A stretch of DNA of 64,000 nucleotides, taken from assembly GCF_021117385.1 (NCBI RefSeq), contig NZ_CP088252.1, positions 1,054,001-1,118,000 on the forward strand, read 5' to 3'. The position numbers and the translations under genes are program-made. The notes beneath the pieces are model-generated. The model saw nothing but the letters and a program-made list of their open reading frames with translations. It made no database searches and had not been told where the DNA came from. Source of the stretch: Frateuria soli (GTDB lineage Bacteria; Pseudomonadota; Gammaproteobacteria; Xanthomonadales; Rhodanobacteraceae). Below, piece after piece: positions 36,286-46,289 of this stretch (position 1 is its first letter; each line of letters starts with the position of its first letter).

Positions 36286-37284
36286 TCAGCTCCCCGGACC
36301 GATCTGGTCGAAGATCGCGCCGTCGGCGAAGAACTTCGTGGTTGCCTGGTTCCAGTTGCCGAACATGTCCTTGAGCGTGAACAGGTGGACCTCCGGGAAC
36401 TGGCTGGCGTACCTGGCCATCACCTGGGACGAGCGCGGGCGATAGTGGTTCCTTGCCGCGATCTCCTGGCCCTGCGGCGAGTAGAGGAACTTCAGGTAAG
36501 CCTCGGCCACCGCGCGGGTGCCGTGCTTGTCCACGTTCCGGTCGACCAGCGCCACCGTGGGCTCGGCCAGGATGCTCATCGAGGGGACCACGATCTCCAC
36601 GTCGGCGCCGCCGATCTCCTGCCTGGCCAGGATCGCCTCGTTCTCCCATGCCAGCAGCGCGTCGCCGATGCCGCGCTGGACGAAGGTGTTGGTGGCGCCG
36701 CGCGCACCGGTGTCCAGCACCGGCACGTGCCTGTACAGCTCGCGCACGAAGGCCCTGGCCCTGGCCTCATTGCCACCCGGCTGCTTGAGCGCATAGCCCC
36801 AGGCGGCCAGGAAGTTCCAGCGCGCCCCGCCGGAGGTCTTGGGGTTGGGCGTGATCACCTGCACCCCGGGGCGCACCAGGTCGGACCAGTCGCGGATCTT
36901 CTTCGGATTGCCCTTGCGCACCAGGAACACGATGGTCGAGGTGTAGGGCGCGCTGTTGTCGGGCAACCGTTGCTGCCAGTGGGCCGGCATCAGGCCGCGC
37001 CCGGCCAGTACGTCGATGTCGTGCGCCAGCGCCAGCGTCACCACGTCGGCCGGCAGTCCGTCGACCACCGCGCGAGCCTGCTTGCCCGAGCCGCCGTGGG
37101 ACATGCGGATGGTGACGCGGTCGCCATGCTGGGCCTTCCACTGCGCAGCGAAGGCGGTGTTGACGTCGCGGTAGAGCTCGCGCGTGGGGTCATAGGACGC
37201 GTTGAGCAGGGTCACGTTCTTCGCCGTGGCGGTGCCCGCGGCCACTGCGCCGAGCACGGCGCAGATCGCAATCAGCTTCTTCAT
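36286..37284 (-). CDS. cysP: Periplasmic sulfate/thiosulfate-binding protein
   Basis: The product is 332 aa with a signal peptide ending in GTATA. The mature start [21 protein letters not shown], the [12 protein letters not shown] sulfate loop, [23 protein letters not shown] and the Trp/Glu-rich ligand motif LLAWENEA are Sbp/CysP hallmarks. It delivers sulfate to CysTW. AGGGAAC precedes the ATG at 37284; a longer frame to 37344 has no such site. It is the first full gene of the operon and normally expressed strongly under sulfur limitation via CysB. Confidence 0.93.
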   Translation of the reverse strand: MKKLIAICAVLGAVAAGTATAKNVTLLNASYDPTRELYRDVNTAFAAQWKAQHGDRVTIRMSHGGSGKQARAVVDGLPADVVTLALAHDIDVLAGRGLMPAHWQQRLPDNSAPYTSTIVFLVRKGNPKKIRDWSDLVRPGVQVITPNPKTSGGARWNFLAAWGYALKQPGGNEARARAFVRELYRHVPVLDTGARGATNTFVQRGIGDALLAWENEAILARQEIGGADVEIVVPSMSILAEPTVALVDRNVDKHGTRAVAEAYLKFLYSPQGQEIAARNHYRPRSSQVMARYASQFPEVHLFTLKDMFGNWNQATTKFFADGAIFDQIGPGS

Positions 37285-37728
37285 GGCAGTTCCCTGACGG
37301 ACGGTACGGCGGGCGCGCGATGTCCTCGCGCGGGGCGCAGACACCCCCGCCTGCGGCAGGCGCAGGCGGGCGTGGTCGGTTGTGTTTCCCTTGGGGCGGG
37401 GTTACGCCGGATCAGGCCAGCGCGCGGTGGCGGGAGCTGTCCCAGTCATCGAACGCTTCCCGCGGGAAGCGCCGGCAAGCGCCTGGACGACGGGCCCGTG
37501 CAGCGGCGGGCGTGTCGGCACGGCGCCGGGGAGCGGTGCGGATGTCGAGTGCGTCGTGCATGGTTTCCACCTCGGGGATCGGCGTACTCGAGGCGAACTG
37601 CAACACAGCTCCCGTTAAGCATCCGCTAGGCGTTCGTCGTGTTTCGGGAAGACATTTCCCTCTACCTTTCAATAACAAACCGGCGTTTTTTGCCCGCGCG
37701 CGTGCGAACCGGAAACCCGGGAATCATT
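37285..37728. other. Region upstream of cysP: control region with a possible small gene
   Basis: The 444-base gap holds one credible small reading frame (37412-37561, listed separately). A comparatively AT-rich stretch at about 37655-37700 (TTTCAATAACAAACC and a TTTTTT run) is the likely promoter area for the cys genes on the minus strand. No CysB site could be defined by eye. Confidence 0.4.
37412..37561 (-). CDS. Possible 49-aa small protein upstream of cysP
   Basis: An ATG at 37561 with AGGTGG 5 bases upstream opens a 49-codon frame. It encodes an Arg/Ala-rich basic peptide ending FPREAFDDWDSSRHRALA. The gene lies 127 bases before cysP on the same strand. The aromatic/acidic tail and the good ribosome site suggest a real gene. 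The arginine-rich middle could equally be chance coding in GC-rich DNA. No family is recognised. Confidence 0.4.
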   Translation of the reverse strand: MHDALDIRTAPRRRADTPAAARARRPGACRRFPREAFDDWDSSRHRALA

Positions 37729-38400
37729 TCAGCGGGAAGTCCGATCGCGCGTGCGGTCATCCAGCTTCGCCGCCACGACCACGGCAACGAGCGCGCCGGC
37801 CACCTGGGCCAGCACGAACCCGGAGACATCCGCGGGGCGGATGCCCGCGAAGGTGCGGGTCAGGGCGCGCGCCAGGGTGACTGCCGGGTTGGCGAAGGAA
37901 GTGCTCGCGGTAAACCAGTACGCGGCGAAGATGTAGCTGGCCACCAGCGCCGGCACGGCGGCCGGCCGATGCCGCATTCCGAGCAGGATGGTCAGCAGCA
38001 GGCCGAAGGCGGCCACGCCCTCGCTCAACCATTGCGCCGCGCCGCTGCGCACCCGCGTGCCCGGCTGCAGCAGCGGCAGCTCGAACATGGCGTGCGCGAG
38101 CAGCACGCCGACGATCGCCGCCGCCAGCTGCACCAGCACGTAGGCCAGGGCTTCGCGGGCGCGCAGTTCACCGCGCAGCCACAGGGCAAGGGTCACCACC
38201 GGATTGAAGTGCGCGCCGGAAATTGGCCCGAACAGGACGATCAGTACATAGAGCGCACCGGCCGTTGCCGCCGCGTTGGCGAGCAGGGCCACGCCGGTGT
38301 TTCCCGGGGAGAGCGTCACGCCCATGATTCCCGAGCCCACCACGGCGGCGAGCAGCAGGGCCGTGCCGATGAACTCGGCCAGGAGCTTGCGTGACAGCAT
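37729..38400 (-). CDS. aqpS: MIP-family aquaglyceroporin of the ars operon (AqpS-like)
   Basis: The 223-aa six-helix channel has both half-helix loops: GAHFNPVVTLA (first NPV in place of NPA) and SFANPAVTLARA. LSRKLLAEFIGTALLLAAVVGSGIM at the N-terminus is typical of bacterial MIPs. It begins 2 bases past the arsC stop, so it is the last gene of arsR-arsI-arsC-aqpS. In Sinorhizobium AqpS lets arsenite leave the cell down its gradient after ArsC makes it; the same use is inferred here since no ArsB/Acr3 pump is present. Confidence 0.87.
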   Translation of the reverse strand: MLSRKLLAEFIGTALLLAAVVGSGIMGVTLSPGNTGVALLANAAATAGALYVLIVLFGPISGAHFNPVVTLALWLRGELRAREALAYVLVQLAAAIVGVLLAHAMFELPLLQPGTRVRSGAAQWLSEGVAAFGLLLTILLGMRHRPAAVPALVASYIFAAYWFTASTSFANPAVTLARALTRTFAGIRPADVSGFVLAQVAGALVAVVVAAKLDDRTRDRTSR

Positions 38401-38402
38401 GG

Positions 38403-38789
38403 TCAGAGCGAGGCCAGCAGCGCTTGCACGCGGGTGGAAATCTCGTCGCGCACCGCGCGATAGCCCGCGTCGTCGAGATCCTTCGGGTCGGGCAGGCTCC
38501 AGTCCTCGCGACGGCGGGCCGGCACCCACGGGCAGCGGTCGCCGCAGCCCATGGTCACCACCGCATCGAAGTCGCCTTCGATCGTCTCGAGCGACTTGGA
38601 GGCGTGGCTGGCGAGGTCATACCCGAGTTCGGCCATGAACTGCACGGCGCGCGGGTTGATGCGCCCGGACGGGGCGGACCCGGCACTGCAGGCTTCCACG
38701 GCGTCGCCGCCGTGGAGTCGCGCGAAGGCCTCGGCCATCTGGCTGCGGTTGGCGTTCTCGATGCAGACGAACAGGATGCGCTTTTTCAT
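38403..38789 (-). CDS. arsC: Arsenate reductase, low-molecular-weight phosphatase type
   Basis: The 128-aa protein has the P-loop CIENANRSQMAEA near residue 9 (catalytic Cys), the VTMGCGDRCPW motif that supplies the two resolving cysteines, and the DWSLPDP acid loop. These features define the thioredoxin-linked ArsC class (pI258-like), unrelated to the glutaredoxin-linked plasmid R773 type. It reduces As(V) to As(III). It is placed between arsI and aqpS with gaps of 14 and 2 bases. Confidence 0.93.
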   Translation of the reverse strand: MKKRILFVCIENANRSQMAEAFARLHGGDAVEACSAGSAPSGRINPRAVQFMAELGYDLASHASKSLETIEGDFDAVVTMGCGDRCPWVPARRREDWSLPDPKDLDDAGYRAVRDEISTRVQALLASL

Positions 38790-38803
38790 GGGTACCGATT
38801 CGC

Positions 38804-39292
38804 TCAGCAGCAGCCGGAGCCCGGGGCGCAGCAGGATGCCCCCTTGGCGACCCTGGGCTTCGCCGCGCGCAGGTCCGGGCTGCAACTGGTGCCGTCGGTC
38901 GCGCAGGGCGCCTCGCCCGCGTGGTAGGTGGTCGCCTCACCCAGCGTGTGGAAGGTTTCCCAGCGCGTACCCTGCGGATCTTCGGTCCACAGCTTGTCCG
39001 AGCGCGCGTAGCAGCAGACGGTCGCCTGCTCCGGCACGAGGGCGCCGCCGGCCGCATCCAGCCGGTGGCCGAGCGCGGCCAGCGCTTCGCCGCTGTCGGC
39101 CTGGATGCCCAGGTGGTCGATACCGGGTTGGCGGCCCGTGCTCGAGATGGCGAAGTTGACCTGCGGGTCCTCCACCATCCACTTGGCGTAGTCGTCCTTG
39201 CGCACGGTCGGCTCGGCGCCGAACAGCGCGGTGTAGAAGCGGATGCTGGTCGCCAGGTCGGCGACGTTGAGATGTACGTGGAAGCGGTTCAT
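38804..39292 (-). CDS. arsI: ArsI/CadI-type vicinal-oxygen-chelate protein, probable C-As lyase
   Basis: The 162-aa VOC-fold protein has FHVHLNVADLATSIRFYTALFG at the start, the metal His in IDHLGIQ, and the vicinal cysteines in VCCYARSDKLW that ArsI needs to bind trivalent organoarsenicals. The WETFHTLG segment supplies the Glu ligand. A Cys-rich tail (residues about 132-162, ending SCCAPGSGCC) follows. ArsI enzymes cleave the carbon-arsenic bond of methylarsenite and aromatic arsenicals. It starts 4 bases after arsR. CadI-type cadmium-induced function is the alternative. Confidence 0.87.
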   Translation of the reverse strand: MNRFHVHLNVADLATSIRFYTALFGAEPTVRKDDYAKWMVEDPQVNFAISSTGRQPGIDHLGIQADSGEALAALGHRLDAAGGALVPEQATVCCYARSDKLWTEDPQGTRWETFHTLGEATTYHAGEAPCATDGTSCSPDLRAAKPRVAKGASCCAPGSGCC

Positions 39293-39296
39293 GGCG

Positions 39297-39632
39297 TCAG
39301 GTCCTCTTGCGGCGTGGCTTGCAGGACGACGTCGGGCCACAGGAGGTGGTCCCGGCGCAGCAGTTCTCGGTGAGGTAGGCCAGCAGTGCGTCCATCCGGG
39401 TGTAGTCGGCACGCACGCGGATGACCCGGCCTTCGCGCTGGTCGCTCACCAGCCCGGCCGCGCGCAGCACGTTGAGGTGTGCGGTAAGGGTGGCCGGCGG
39501 CAGGTCCAGGTGCTCGCGCAGTTCACCCACGGACAGGCCCTCGGGTCCGGCTTGCACGAGCCCGCGAAAGGCGGCCAGGCGCGATTCGTGGCCGAGCGCG
39601 CTCAGCGCGGCGAGGGCGGCTTTGATTTCCAT
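39297..39632 (-). CDS. arsR: ArsR-family arsenite-responsive repressor with C-terminal Cys triad
   Basis: The 111-aa winged-helix regulator has LSALGHESRLAAFRGLVQ and the recognition region LDLPPATLTAHLNVLRAAGLV. The canonical ELCVCDL metal site is absent. Instead Cys91, Cys92 and Cys98 occur as CCAGTTSC, the same spacing as the As(III) site Cys95/96/102 of Acidithiobacillus ferrooxidans ArsR. It should repress the four-gene ars operon until arsenite binds. The first gene of the operon, its start is overlapped by a palindrome. Confidence 0.92.
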   Translation of the reverse strand: MEIKAALAALSALGHESRLAAFRGLVQAGPEGLSVGELREHLDLPPATLTAHLNVLRAAGLVSDQREGRVIRVRADYTRMDALLAYLTENCCAGTTSCGPTSSCKPRRKRT

Positions 39633-39660
39633 GCTTCCAAAAATATGGAAATATTGTTCC
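39633..39660 (-). promoter_or_regulatory. Candidate ArsR operator at the arsR start
   Basis: TTCCAAAAATATGGAA (39635-39650) is a palindrome with 5-bp arms and a 6-base AT spacer, followed by ATATTGTTCC. It stands out as an AT-rich island in GC-rich DNA and lies 2 bases before the arsR ATG, covering the ribosome site. ArsR binding there would block its own operon. Confidence 0.55.
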
Positions 39661-40046
39661 GTCGTCAAGCGAACCCGGAACAGGCATCTCGCGTGACAAC
39701 GAAGTGGGTGAGCCGACGCATGGTCGAGGTTGCGCTCACGCGCCAGCCATGCGAAGGCGAGTAGTTTGGTACGGTTCGCGCGCCGGCGACCGGCCTTTCC
39801 CGGGTCAGGGGTGCGGGGGCATGCACGTGCCGACCCGCATGCGTGCCCTGTGTCCGCACGCCGCGGCGCCGTAACCATCGACCCCCGATCGGCGAATGAT
39901 ACACCGGTCGTGCATGGCGCCACTTCGACGAGCCGGAGCGCGGGCGCTCGACGGCGAGGCCGCCGGTTCCCCGCGTTGGCAAGCGCAGAGGGCGCTTTGT
40001 TACCGTGCCCCGGTTGCCATACCTTCCCACCCCACAGGAATCCATC
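39661..40046. other. Gap between divergent arsR and alcohol dehydrogenase genes, no gene seen
   Basis: These 386 bases hold no credible reading frame, hairpin or repeat. They presumably contain both promoters; none could be defined by eye beyond the arsR operator region. Confidence 0.4.
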
Positions 40047-41099
40047 ATGAAGACCAAGGCCTACGGCGCCCACGCCAGCGACAAGCCGCTCGAAGCGCTC
40101 GACATCGAGCGTCGCCAGCCCGGCCCGCGCGACGTGCAGATCGACATCGCCTACTGCGGCGTCTGCCATTCGGACCTGCACACGGTCCGCTCCGAGTGGG
40201 CCGGCACCCTTTATCCTTGCGTGCCCGGCCACGAGATCGTCGGACACGTCAGCGCGGTCGGCAGCGAGGTCACCGGCTTCAAGGTCGGCGACACCGTCGG
40301 CGTCGGCTGCATGGTCGACAGCTGCCAGCACTGCGCCTCGTGCGGGGAAGGACTGGAGCAGTTCTGCGAGAGCGGCTTCACCGGCACCTACAACGGCAAG
40401 ACGCCGGACGCACCCGGCCACACGCTGGGCGGTTACGCGCAGCAGATCGTGGTCAGCGACCGCTTCGTGCTGAAGATCCGCCACCCCGAGGACCAGCTCG
40501 CCGCCGTGGCTCCCCTGCTGTGCGCGGGCATCACCACCTACTCGCCGCTGCGCCACTGGGGCGCGGGCCCCGGCAAGAAGGTCGGCATCGTCGGCATCGG
40601 CGGACTGGGCCACATGGGCATCAAGCTGGCCCACGCGATGGGTGCGCACACGGTCGCCTTCACCACCTCCGAATCCAAGCGTCAGGATGCGCACGATCTG
40701 GGCGCGGACGAGGTGGTAATTTCAAAGAACCCCGACGACATGGCCAGGCACGCGGGCAGCTTCGACTTCATCCTCAACACGGTGGCCGCCAGCCACGACC
40801 TCGATGCCTACACCCGCCTGCTCAAGCGTGACGGCACGCTGTGCCTGGTCGGCGTGCCGGAGCATGCGCATCCCAGCCCCAGCGTCGGGACACTGATCTT
40901 CGGACGCCGCTCGATCGCCGGCTCGCTGATCGGCGGCATCGCCGAGACGCAGGAGATGCTCGATTTCTGCGCCGAGCACGGCATCGTCGCGGACATCGAG
41001 ATGATTCCCGCGCAAAAGATCAACGAGGCCTACGACCGCATGCAGCGCAGCGACGTGAAGTATCGCTTCGTGATCGACAACGCCTCGCTGGCCGCCTGA
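40047..41099 (+). CDS. Zinc-dependent NAD(P)-alcohol dehydrogenase (YahK/AdhC-like)
   Basis: The 350-aa MDR-family enzyme has catalytic zinc ligands in CGVCHSDLH (Cys37-His41 region) and PGHEIVGHV. Structural zinc cysteines lie at SCQHCASCGEGLEQFC, and the cofactor motif is GIGGLGHMGIKLA. YahK and cinnamyl-alcohol-type aldehyde reductases share the pattern, including TPDAPGHTLGGYAQ. It likely reduces aldehydes with NADPH. CAGGAA lies before the chosen ATG. It appears monocistronic and is followed by a decayed gene. Confidence 0.88.
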   Translation: MKTKAYGAHASDKPLEALDIERRQPGPRDVQIDIAYCGVCHSDLHTVRSEWAGTLYPCVPGHEIVGHVSAVGSEVTGFKVGDTVGVGCMVDSCQHCASCGEGLEQFCESGFTGTYNGKTPDAPGHTLGGYAQQIVVSDRFVLKIRHPEDQLAAVAPLLCAGITTYSPLRHWGAGPGKKVGIVGIGGLGHMGIKLAHAMGAHTVAFTTSESKRQDAHDLGADEVVISKNPDDMARHAGSFDFILNTVAASHDLDAYTRLLKRDGTLCLVGVPEHAHPSPSVGTLIFGRRSIAGSLIGGIAETQEMLDFCAEHGIVADIEMIPAQKINEAYDRMQRSDVKYRFVIDNASLAA

Positions 41100-41139
41100 A
41101 GCGGTTGCAGGGTCCTGCGCACGAACCGTGCGCGGGACC

Positions 41140-41620
41140 TGCCGCAACGATGACGCTCGCGATCGTCGAAGGCGGAACCCGCTGGCCGGTGAGCCGGCCA
41201 GGAGCGACGACCAAGTCTTCGAGCTGCTCGCCGCCGCGGTGTTTTCCAGGCCCGTTTCCGGCCCGCGGTGGTGCGCGCGCGCTGGCCTGCCATCCGCCGC
41301 GCCTTCGCCGGCTTCGCGCTGGCGACGGTCGCCGCCTGGCCGGATGGCTGCCTGGACGACCTGCTGGCAGCCGGGGGCATGATCCGCCATCCGAAGAAGA
41401 TCCGCGCGACGCTTCGCAACGCGCGATCTCATGGTGTGCAGCCGGCAGTTCGGCAGCGCGCAGGCCCATCCGCGGTCCTTCGGCGGTGATGCGGAGGCGG
41501 TGGTCCGCGACATCGATACCTGGGCGCACTACATCGGCGCGCCCTCCGCTGGTTCGTGCGGACGCTTGCCGAAGGGGCGGCGCGTGAGGGGTCGTGGCTC
41601 GCATTCTTGCGCGCCGACAC
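41140..41620 (+). pseudogene. Decayed DNA-3-methyladenine glycosylase-like (helix-hairpin-helix) gene
   Basis: Pieces of one protein occur in successive frames. DDQVFELLAAAVF starts near 41206. WPAIRRAFAGFALATVAAW then CLDDLLAAGGMIRHPKKIRA lie in another frame (about 41285-41425). VVRDIDTWAHYIGAPS follows near 41500-41545, then RWFVRTLAEGAARE in a third frame near 41550. The order and the RxAFAGF...IRxxxKI pattern match Tag-like glycosylases. At least three frame changes are needed, and no start with a good ribosome site is seen. It is therefore a relic; a sequencing error would have to be multiple to explain it. Confidence 0.55.
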
Positions 41621-41801
41621 GGTGTGTCCGGACCATTGCCGCTACACTGTCCGCGTGCCAAACCGAGTTCGACGCAAGCCGGGCGGCTGCCGGATGCCGT
41701 CGCGGCCCGATCGGCTCTTCAGAACGCGATGCCGTTGGACAACTGCTCTTTATGGATGGCCTGATGCGCTGCTGGATTGACCTCCGCCGGGAGGCGGGCA
41801 C

Positions 41802-43736
41802 GTGAGCCCGGGACAACGCGCGCTCACGCGGAGCGCCATCGCGACGGGCCTGCTGATGCTGTCGATGCGTGCGCCGTGCGCCGCCCTTGCGCTGCCGACC
41901 GACCTGGGCAGCCTCACACTCGAGGACCTGGGCAAGGTCGTGGTCTCCTCGGTGACCAAGAATCCCGAGCCGCTGGCCAAGGCGCCCGCGGCGGTCTACG
42001 TGATCAGCCACGACGACATCATGCGTTCGGGCGCCCGAAGCCTGCCCGACATCCTGCGGCTGGCGCCCAACCTGGAGGTGTTCCAGACCAGCCCGGGCAA
42101 CTACGTGATCACGGCGCGTGGCTTCAACGGCAACAACATCGCGCAGAGTTTCCCGAACAAGCTGCTGGTGCTGATCGACGGCCGCAGCGTGTACTCGCCG
42201 ATCTTCTCGGGCATGTACTGGGACGACCAGTTCGTGCTGCCGGAAGACATCGAGCGCATCGAGGTGATCAGCGGTCCCGGCGGCGCGCTGTGGGGCGCCA
42301 ACGCGGTCAACGGCGTGATCAATGTCATCACCCGCAGTGCGGCCGATACCCGCGGTGGCCTGCTGGCGGTTCGCGTGGGCAACCTGGAGAGCAGTGCCGC
42401 CGTCCAGTACGGCGGTGCGCTGGGCCGGGATGCGCACTATCGCGTCTATGCGCGCAACATCCGCCGGCACGAACTGGACGACGCCGCGGGCCAGCCCGCG
42501 CGCAACGGCTGGAACAGCCCCCAGGTCGGGTTCCGGATCGACTGGGACCATGGCCCCGCCGATTCGATCATGCTGCAGGGCGACCTGCACGATGGCCGCA
42601 CCGACCAGCCCGGCGCCGACGACGCGCGCAGCACCGGCGCGGACGTGCTGGCGCGTTGGCGGCACACCATCAGCGACACCTCGAACGTGCAGTTCCAGGC
42701 GTACTACGACCACGTGCATCGGCGCGGCAGCAACGACGGCGGCAGCGGTTTCACGCTGGACACGCTGGACGTGGAGATGCAGCACGGCCTTGCCGTGGGC
42801 AAGCGCCAGCAGCTCCTGTGGGGCCTGGGCGACCGCATTTACCGCTACGACATCAAGCCGCGCATCGCCACGGCCAGTTCGCTGCTGTGGGACCCGCCGC
42901 GCAACACGCAGAGCCTGGTCAACGCCTTCGTGCAGGACCAGGTGGCGCTTACGCCCGGCACCACGTTGACGCTGGGCCTGAAGGCCGAGGACGACCCGTA
43001 TTCGGGCCTGTCGCTGATGCCCCGCCTGCGGCTGTCCTGGCAACCGGGCCGGAGCAGCCTGCTGTGGGCCGCCGCCTCGCGCGCGGTGCGCACGCCGACG
43101 CCCTTCGACGAGGACGTCATCGAGAAGCTCGGCCCGACCGTCTTCCTGACCGGCAATCCGGCGTTCAAACGCGAGAAGCTCACCGCCTACGAGGCAGGCT
43201 GGCGCGGGCAGGTCGCCACCCGTGCGACCGTGTCGGTGTCGCTGTACTACAACGTCTACGACGATCTCAGGACGGTCGAGCTCTCGCCCACGGGGCTCCC
43301 GCTGACCTGGGGCAACGGCATGGAGGGGCACACCTGCGGCGTGGAGGTCTGGGGCAGCTACGCAGTCAGCGACTGGTGGCAACTGGGCGCCGGCATCGAT
43401 GCGCAGCGTCAGCGCCTGCGCTTCAAGCCGGAGGCCAGCGGCCTGCTCGGCGTGTCGCAGGCCGGCGACGATCCCGAATACCAGGGCTTCGTGCGATCCA
43501 TGATGAATCTTTCCGACCACTGGACGCTGTATGCGGACGTGCGCGGGGTGGATGCCCTGCCCGATCCGAAGGTGCCCGGTTACGTCGAGCTCGACCTGCG
43601 CCTGGGCTGGCTCGTGGACGACAAGCTTGAGCTGTCGCTGGCCGGCTCGAACCTGTTGCACGCGTGGCATCAGGAATATCCCTTTGGCAATCGCATCGGG
43701 CGCGGCGTGTCGCTCGATGCCCGCCTGAACTTCTGA
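41802..43736 (+). CDS. TonB-dependent outer-membrane receptor
   Basis: The 644-aa protein starts at GTG 41802 with GGGAGG 7 bases upstream. A signal peptide is followed by the plug domain (about 45-170: VSSVTKNPEPLAKAPAAVYV, LIDGRSVYSPIFSGMYWDD, IERIEVISGPGGALWGANAVNG). A 22-strand-type barrel ends in a C-terminal Phe (VSLDARLNF). Short barrel length suits the colicin-I-receptor/vitamin B12 type or signalling-associated receptors; no ligand can be assigned. It lies 56 bases before a YfiR-like gene and probably forms an operon with the kinase and receiver genes. Confidence 0.88.
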   Translation: MSPGQRALTRSAIATGLLMLSMRAPCAALALPTDLGSLTLEDLGKVVVSSVTKNPEPLAKAPAAVYVISHDDIMRSGARSLPDILRLAPNLEVFQTSPGNYVITARGFNGNNIAQSFPNKLLVLIDGRSVYSPIFSGMYWDDQFVLPEDIERIEVISGPGGALWGANAVNGVINVITRSAADTRGGLLAVRVGNLESSAAVQYGGALGRDAHYRVYARNIRRHELDDAAGQPARNGWNSPQVGFRIDWDHGPADSIMLQGDLHDGRTDQPGADDARSTGADVLARWRHTISDTSNVQFQAYYDHVHRRGSNDGGSGFTLDTLDVEMQHGLAVGKRQQLLWGLGDRIYRYDIKPRIATASSLLWDPPRNTQSLVNAFVQDQVALTPGTTLTLGLKAEDDPYSGLSLMPRLRLSWQPGRSSLLWAAASRAVRTPTPFDEDVIEKLGPTVFLTGNPAFKREKLTAYEAGWRGQVATRATVSVSLYYNVYDDLRTVELSPTGLPLTWGNGMEGHTCGVEVWGSYAVSDWWQLGAGIDAQRQRLRFKPEASGLLGVSQAGDDPEYQGFVRSMMNLSDHWTLYADVRGVDALPDPKVPGYVELDLRLGWLVDDKLELSLAGSNLLHAWHQEYPFGNRIGRGVSLDARLNF

Positions 43737-43792
43737 CGCGCAGCCGGGCCGAGGAGATACCCATCCGCACCAGCCGTACCCGATTCGGCATC

Positions 43793-44376
43793 ATGCCCCG
43801 CAAGGCGCGGCTGCTCGCCTGGCTTGGCGGCGCCCGTCCGCGCGTGCTGCTCGTGCTGTTGCTGGCCTGCGCCAGCTGGGAGGCGTCGCCACAGCCTGCG
43901 CGGCCGGGTGTCTCGCTCGAGTACGCGGTCAAGGCAACCTACCTCTACAAGCTGGCGCCATTCGTCAACTGGCCGCCCACGACGTTCGACTCGCCCGACC
44001 AGCCTTTCCGCATCTGCGTCGCCGGCGAGGATCCGTTTGACAACTACCTCCAGCGCGCGGTGGCCGGGCGCAGCCTGGGTACGCATCCGTTCGAGGTCCT
44101 GCGGCTCGAAACGCTCACCCCCGAAGCCCGGTGCCAGATCCTGTTCATCAGCCGCCTGTCGTCGCAGGACGTCCAGCAGGCGCTGGCGACAGTCAGCGGC
44201 AAGCCCGTGCTCACCGTGGTCGATTCGGTCCAGCCTCGTGCGGGGGGCGGCATCATCCAGTTCGTGATCGACCGCGGCCGCGTGCGTTTCGTGATCGATA
44301 CCGGCGCCGCCGCGCGCAACCACATCAGCATCAGCTCCAAGCTGCTCAATCTCGCAGTGGCGGTGAGGGAACCCTC

Positions 44377-44380
<4 letters not shown>
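43793..44380 (+). CDS. YfiR-family (DUF4154) periplasmic protein
   Basis: The 195-aa protein has a hydrophobic N-terminal segment (VLLVLLLACASW) and the YfiR fold markers LEYAVKATYLYKLAPFVNWP, FRICVAGEDPF and ARCQILFIS, with a C-terminal AARNHISISSKLLNLA. In YfiBNR, YfiR is a periplasmic repressor of the CHASE8-containing cyclase YfiN. Here it precedes a kinase with a CHASE8-like sensor. The ATG at 43793 has no good ribosome site. A GAGGAG at 43751 lies ahead of rare codons ATA/ATC, so the true start may be upstream. The stop overlaps the kinase GTG by 4 bases. Confidence 0.85.
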
Positions 44381-45863
<1,483 letters not shown>

Positions 45864-45864
<1 letters not shown>

Positions 45865-46241
45865 TGCCTTCTTCCGACACATCCCCCCACATCCTGCTGG
45901 TCGAAGACGAAGCGTTCCTGCGCGAACTGGTCATGGAAGGCCTGCAGGACGCCGGCTTCAGCGTGCTCGAAGCCAGCGACGGCACTTCCGGCGTGCAGGC
46001 ACTCGAATCGGACCAGCGCATCGACATGCTGCTGAGCGACATCAAGCTGCCCGATATCGACGGCTACCAGGTGGCCGAAGCTGCCCGCACCCTGCGTCCC
46101 GGTTTGAAGATCATCCTGATGACCGGCTACGCCCCCTCGCCGCTGCCGCCCACGCTGGAATCGGTGGTCCACCGCGTGCTGCAGAAGCCGTTCTCGCTGG
46201 AAACCCTGCCGGCAGTGGTGAACGCCGCGCTGGAATCCTAG
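45864..46241 (+). CDS. Single-domain response regulator (receiver only)
   Basis: The 125-aa protein is one receiver domain: VEDE acidic pair, phospho-acceptor Asp59 in LLSDIKLPDIDG, MTGY and Lys in LQKPF. It has no output domain. Its ATG shares one base with the kinase stop (TAATG), so it is coupled to the kinase. It probably acts as a phosphate shuttle or sink, or by protein contact. The sequence is close to receivers fused at the end of hybrid kinases of this type, as in the two at 49-54 kb. Confidence 0.9.
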
Positions 46242-46289
46242 TCCCCGCGGAATCGTTCCTCCGGCGGCCAGCGTGATGCGCATGGGCGC

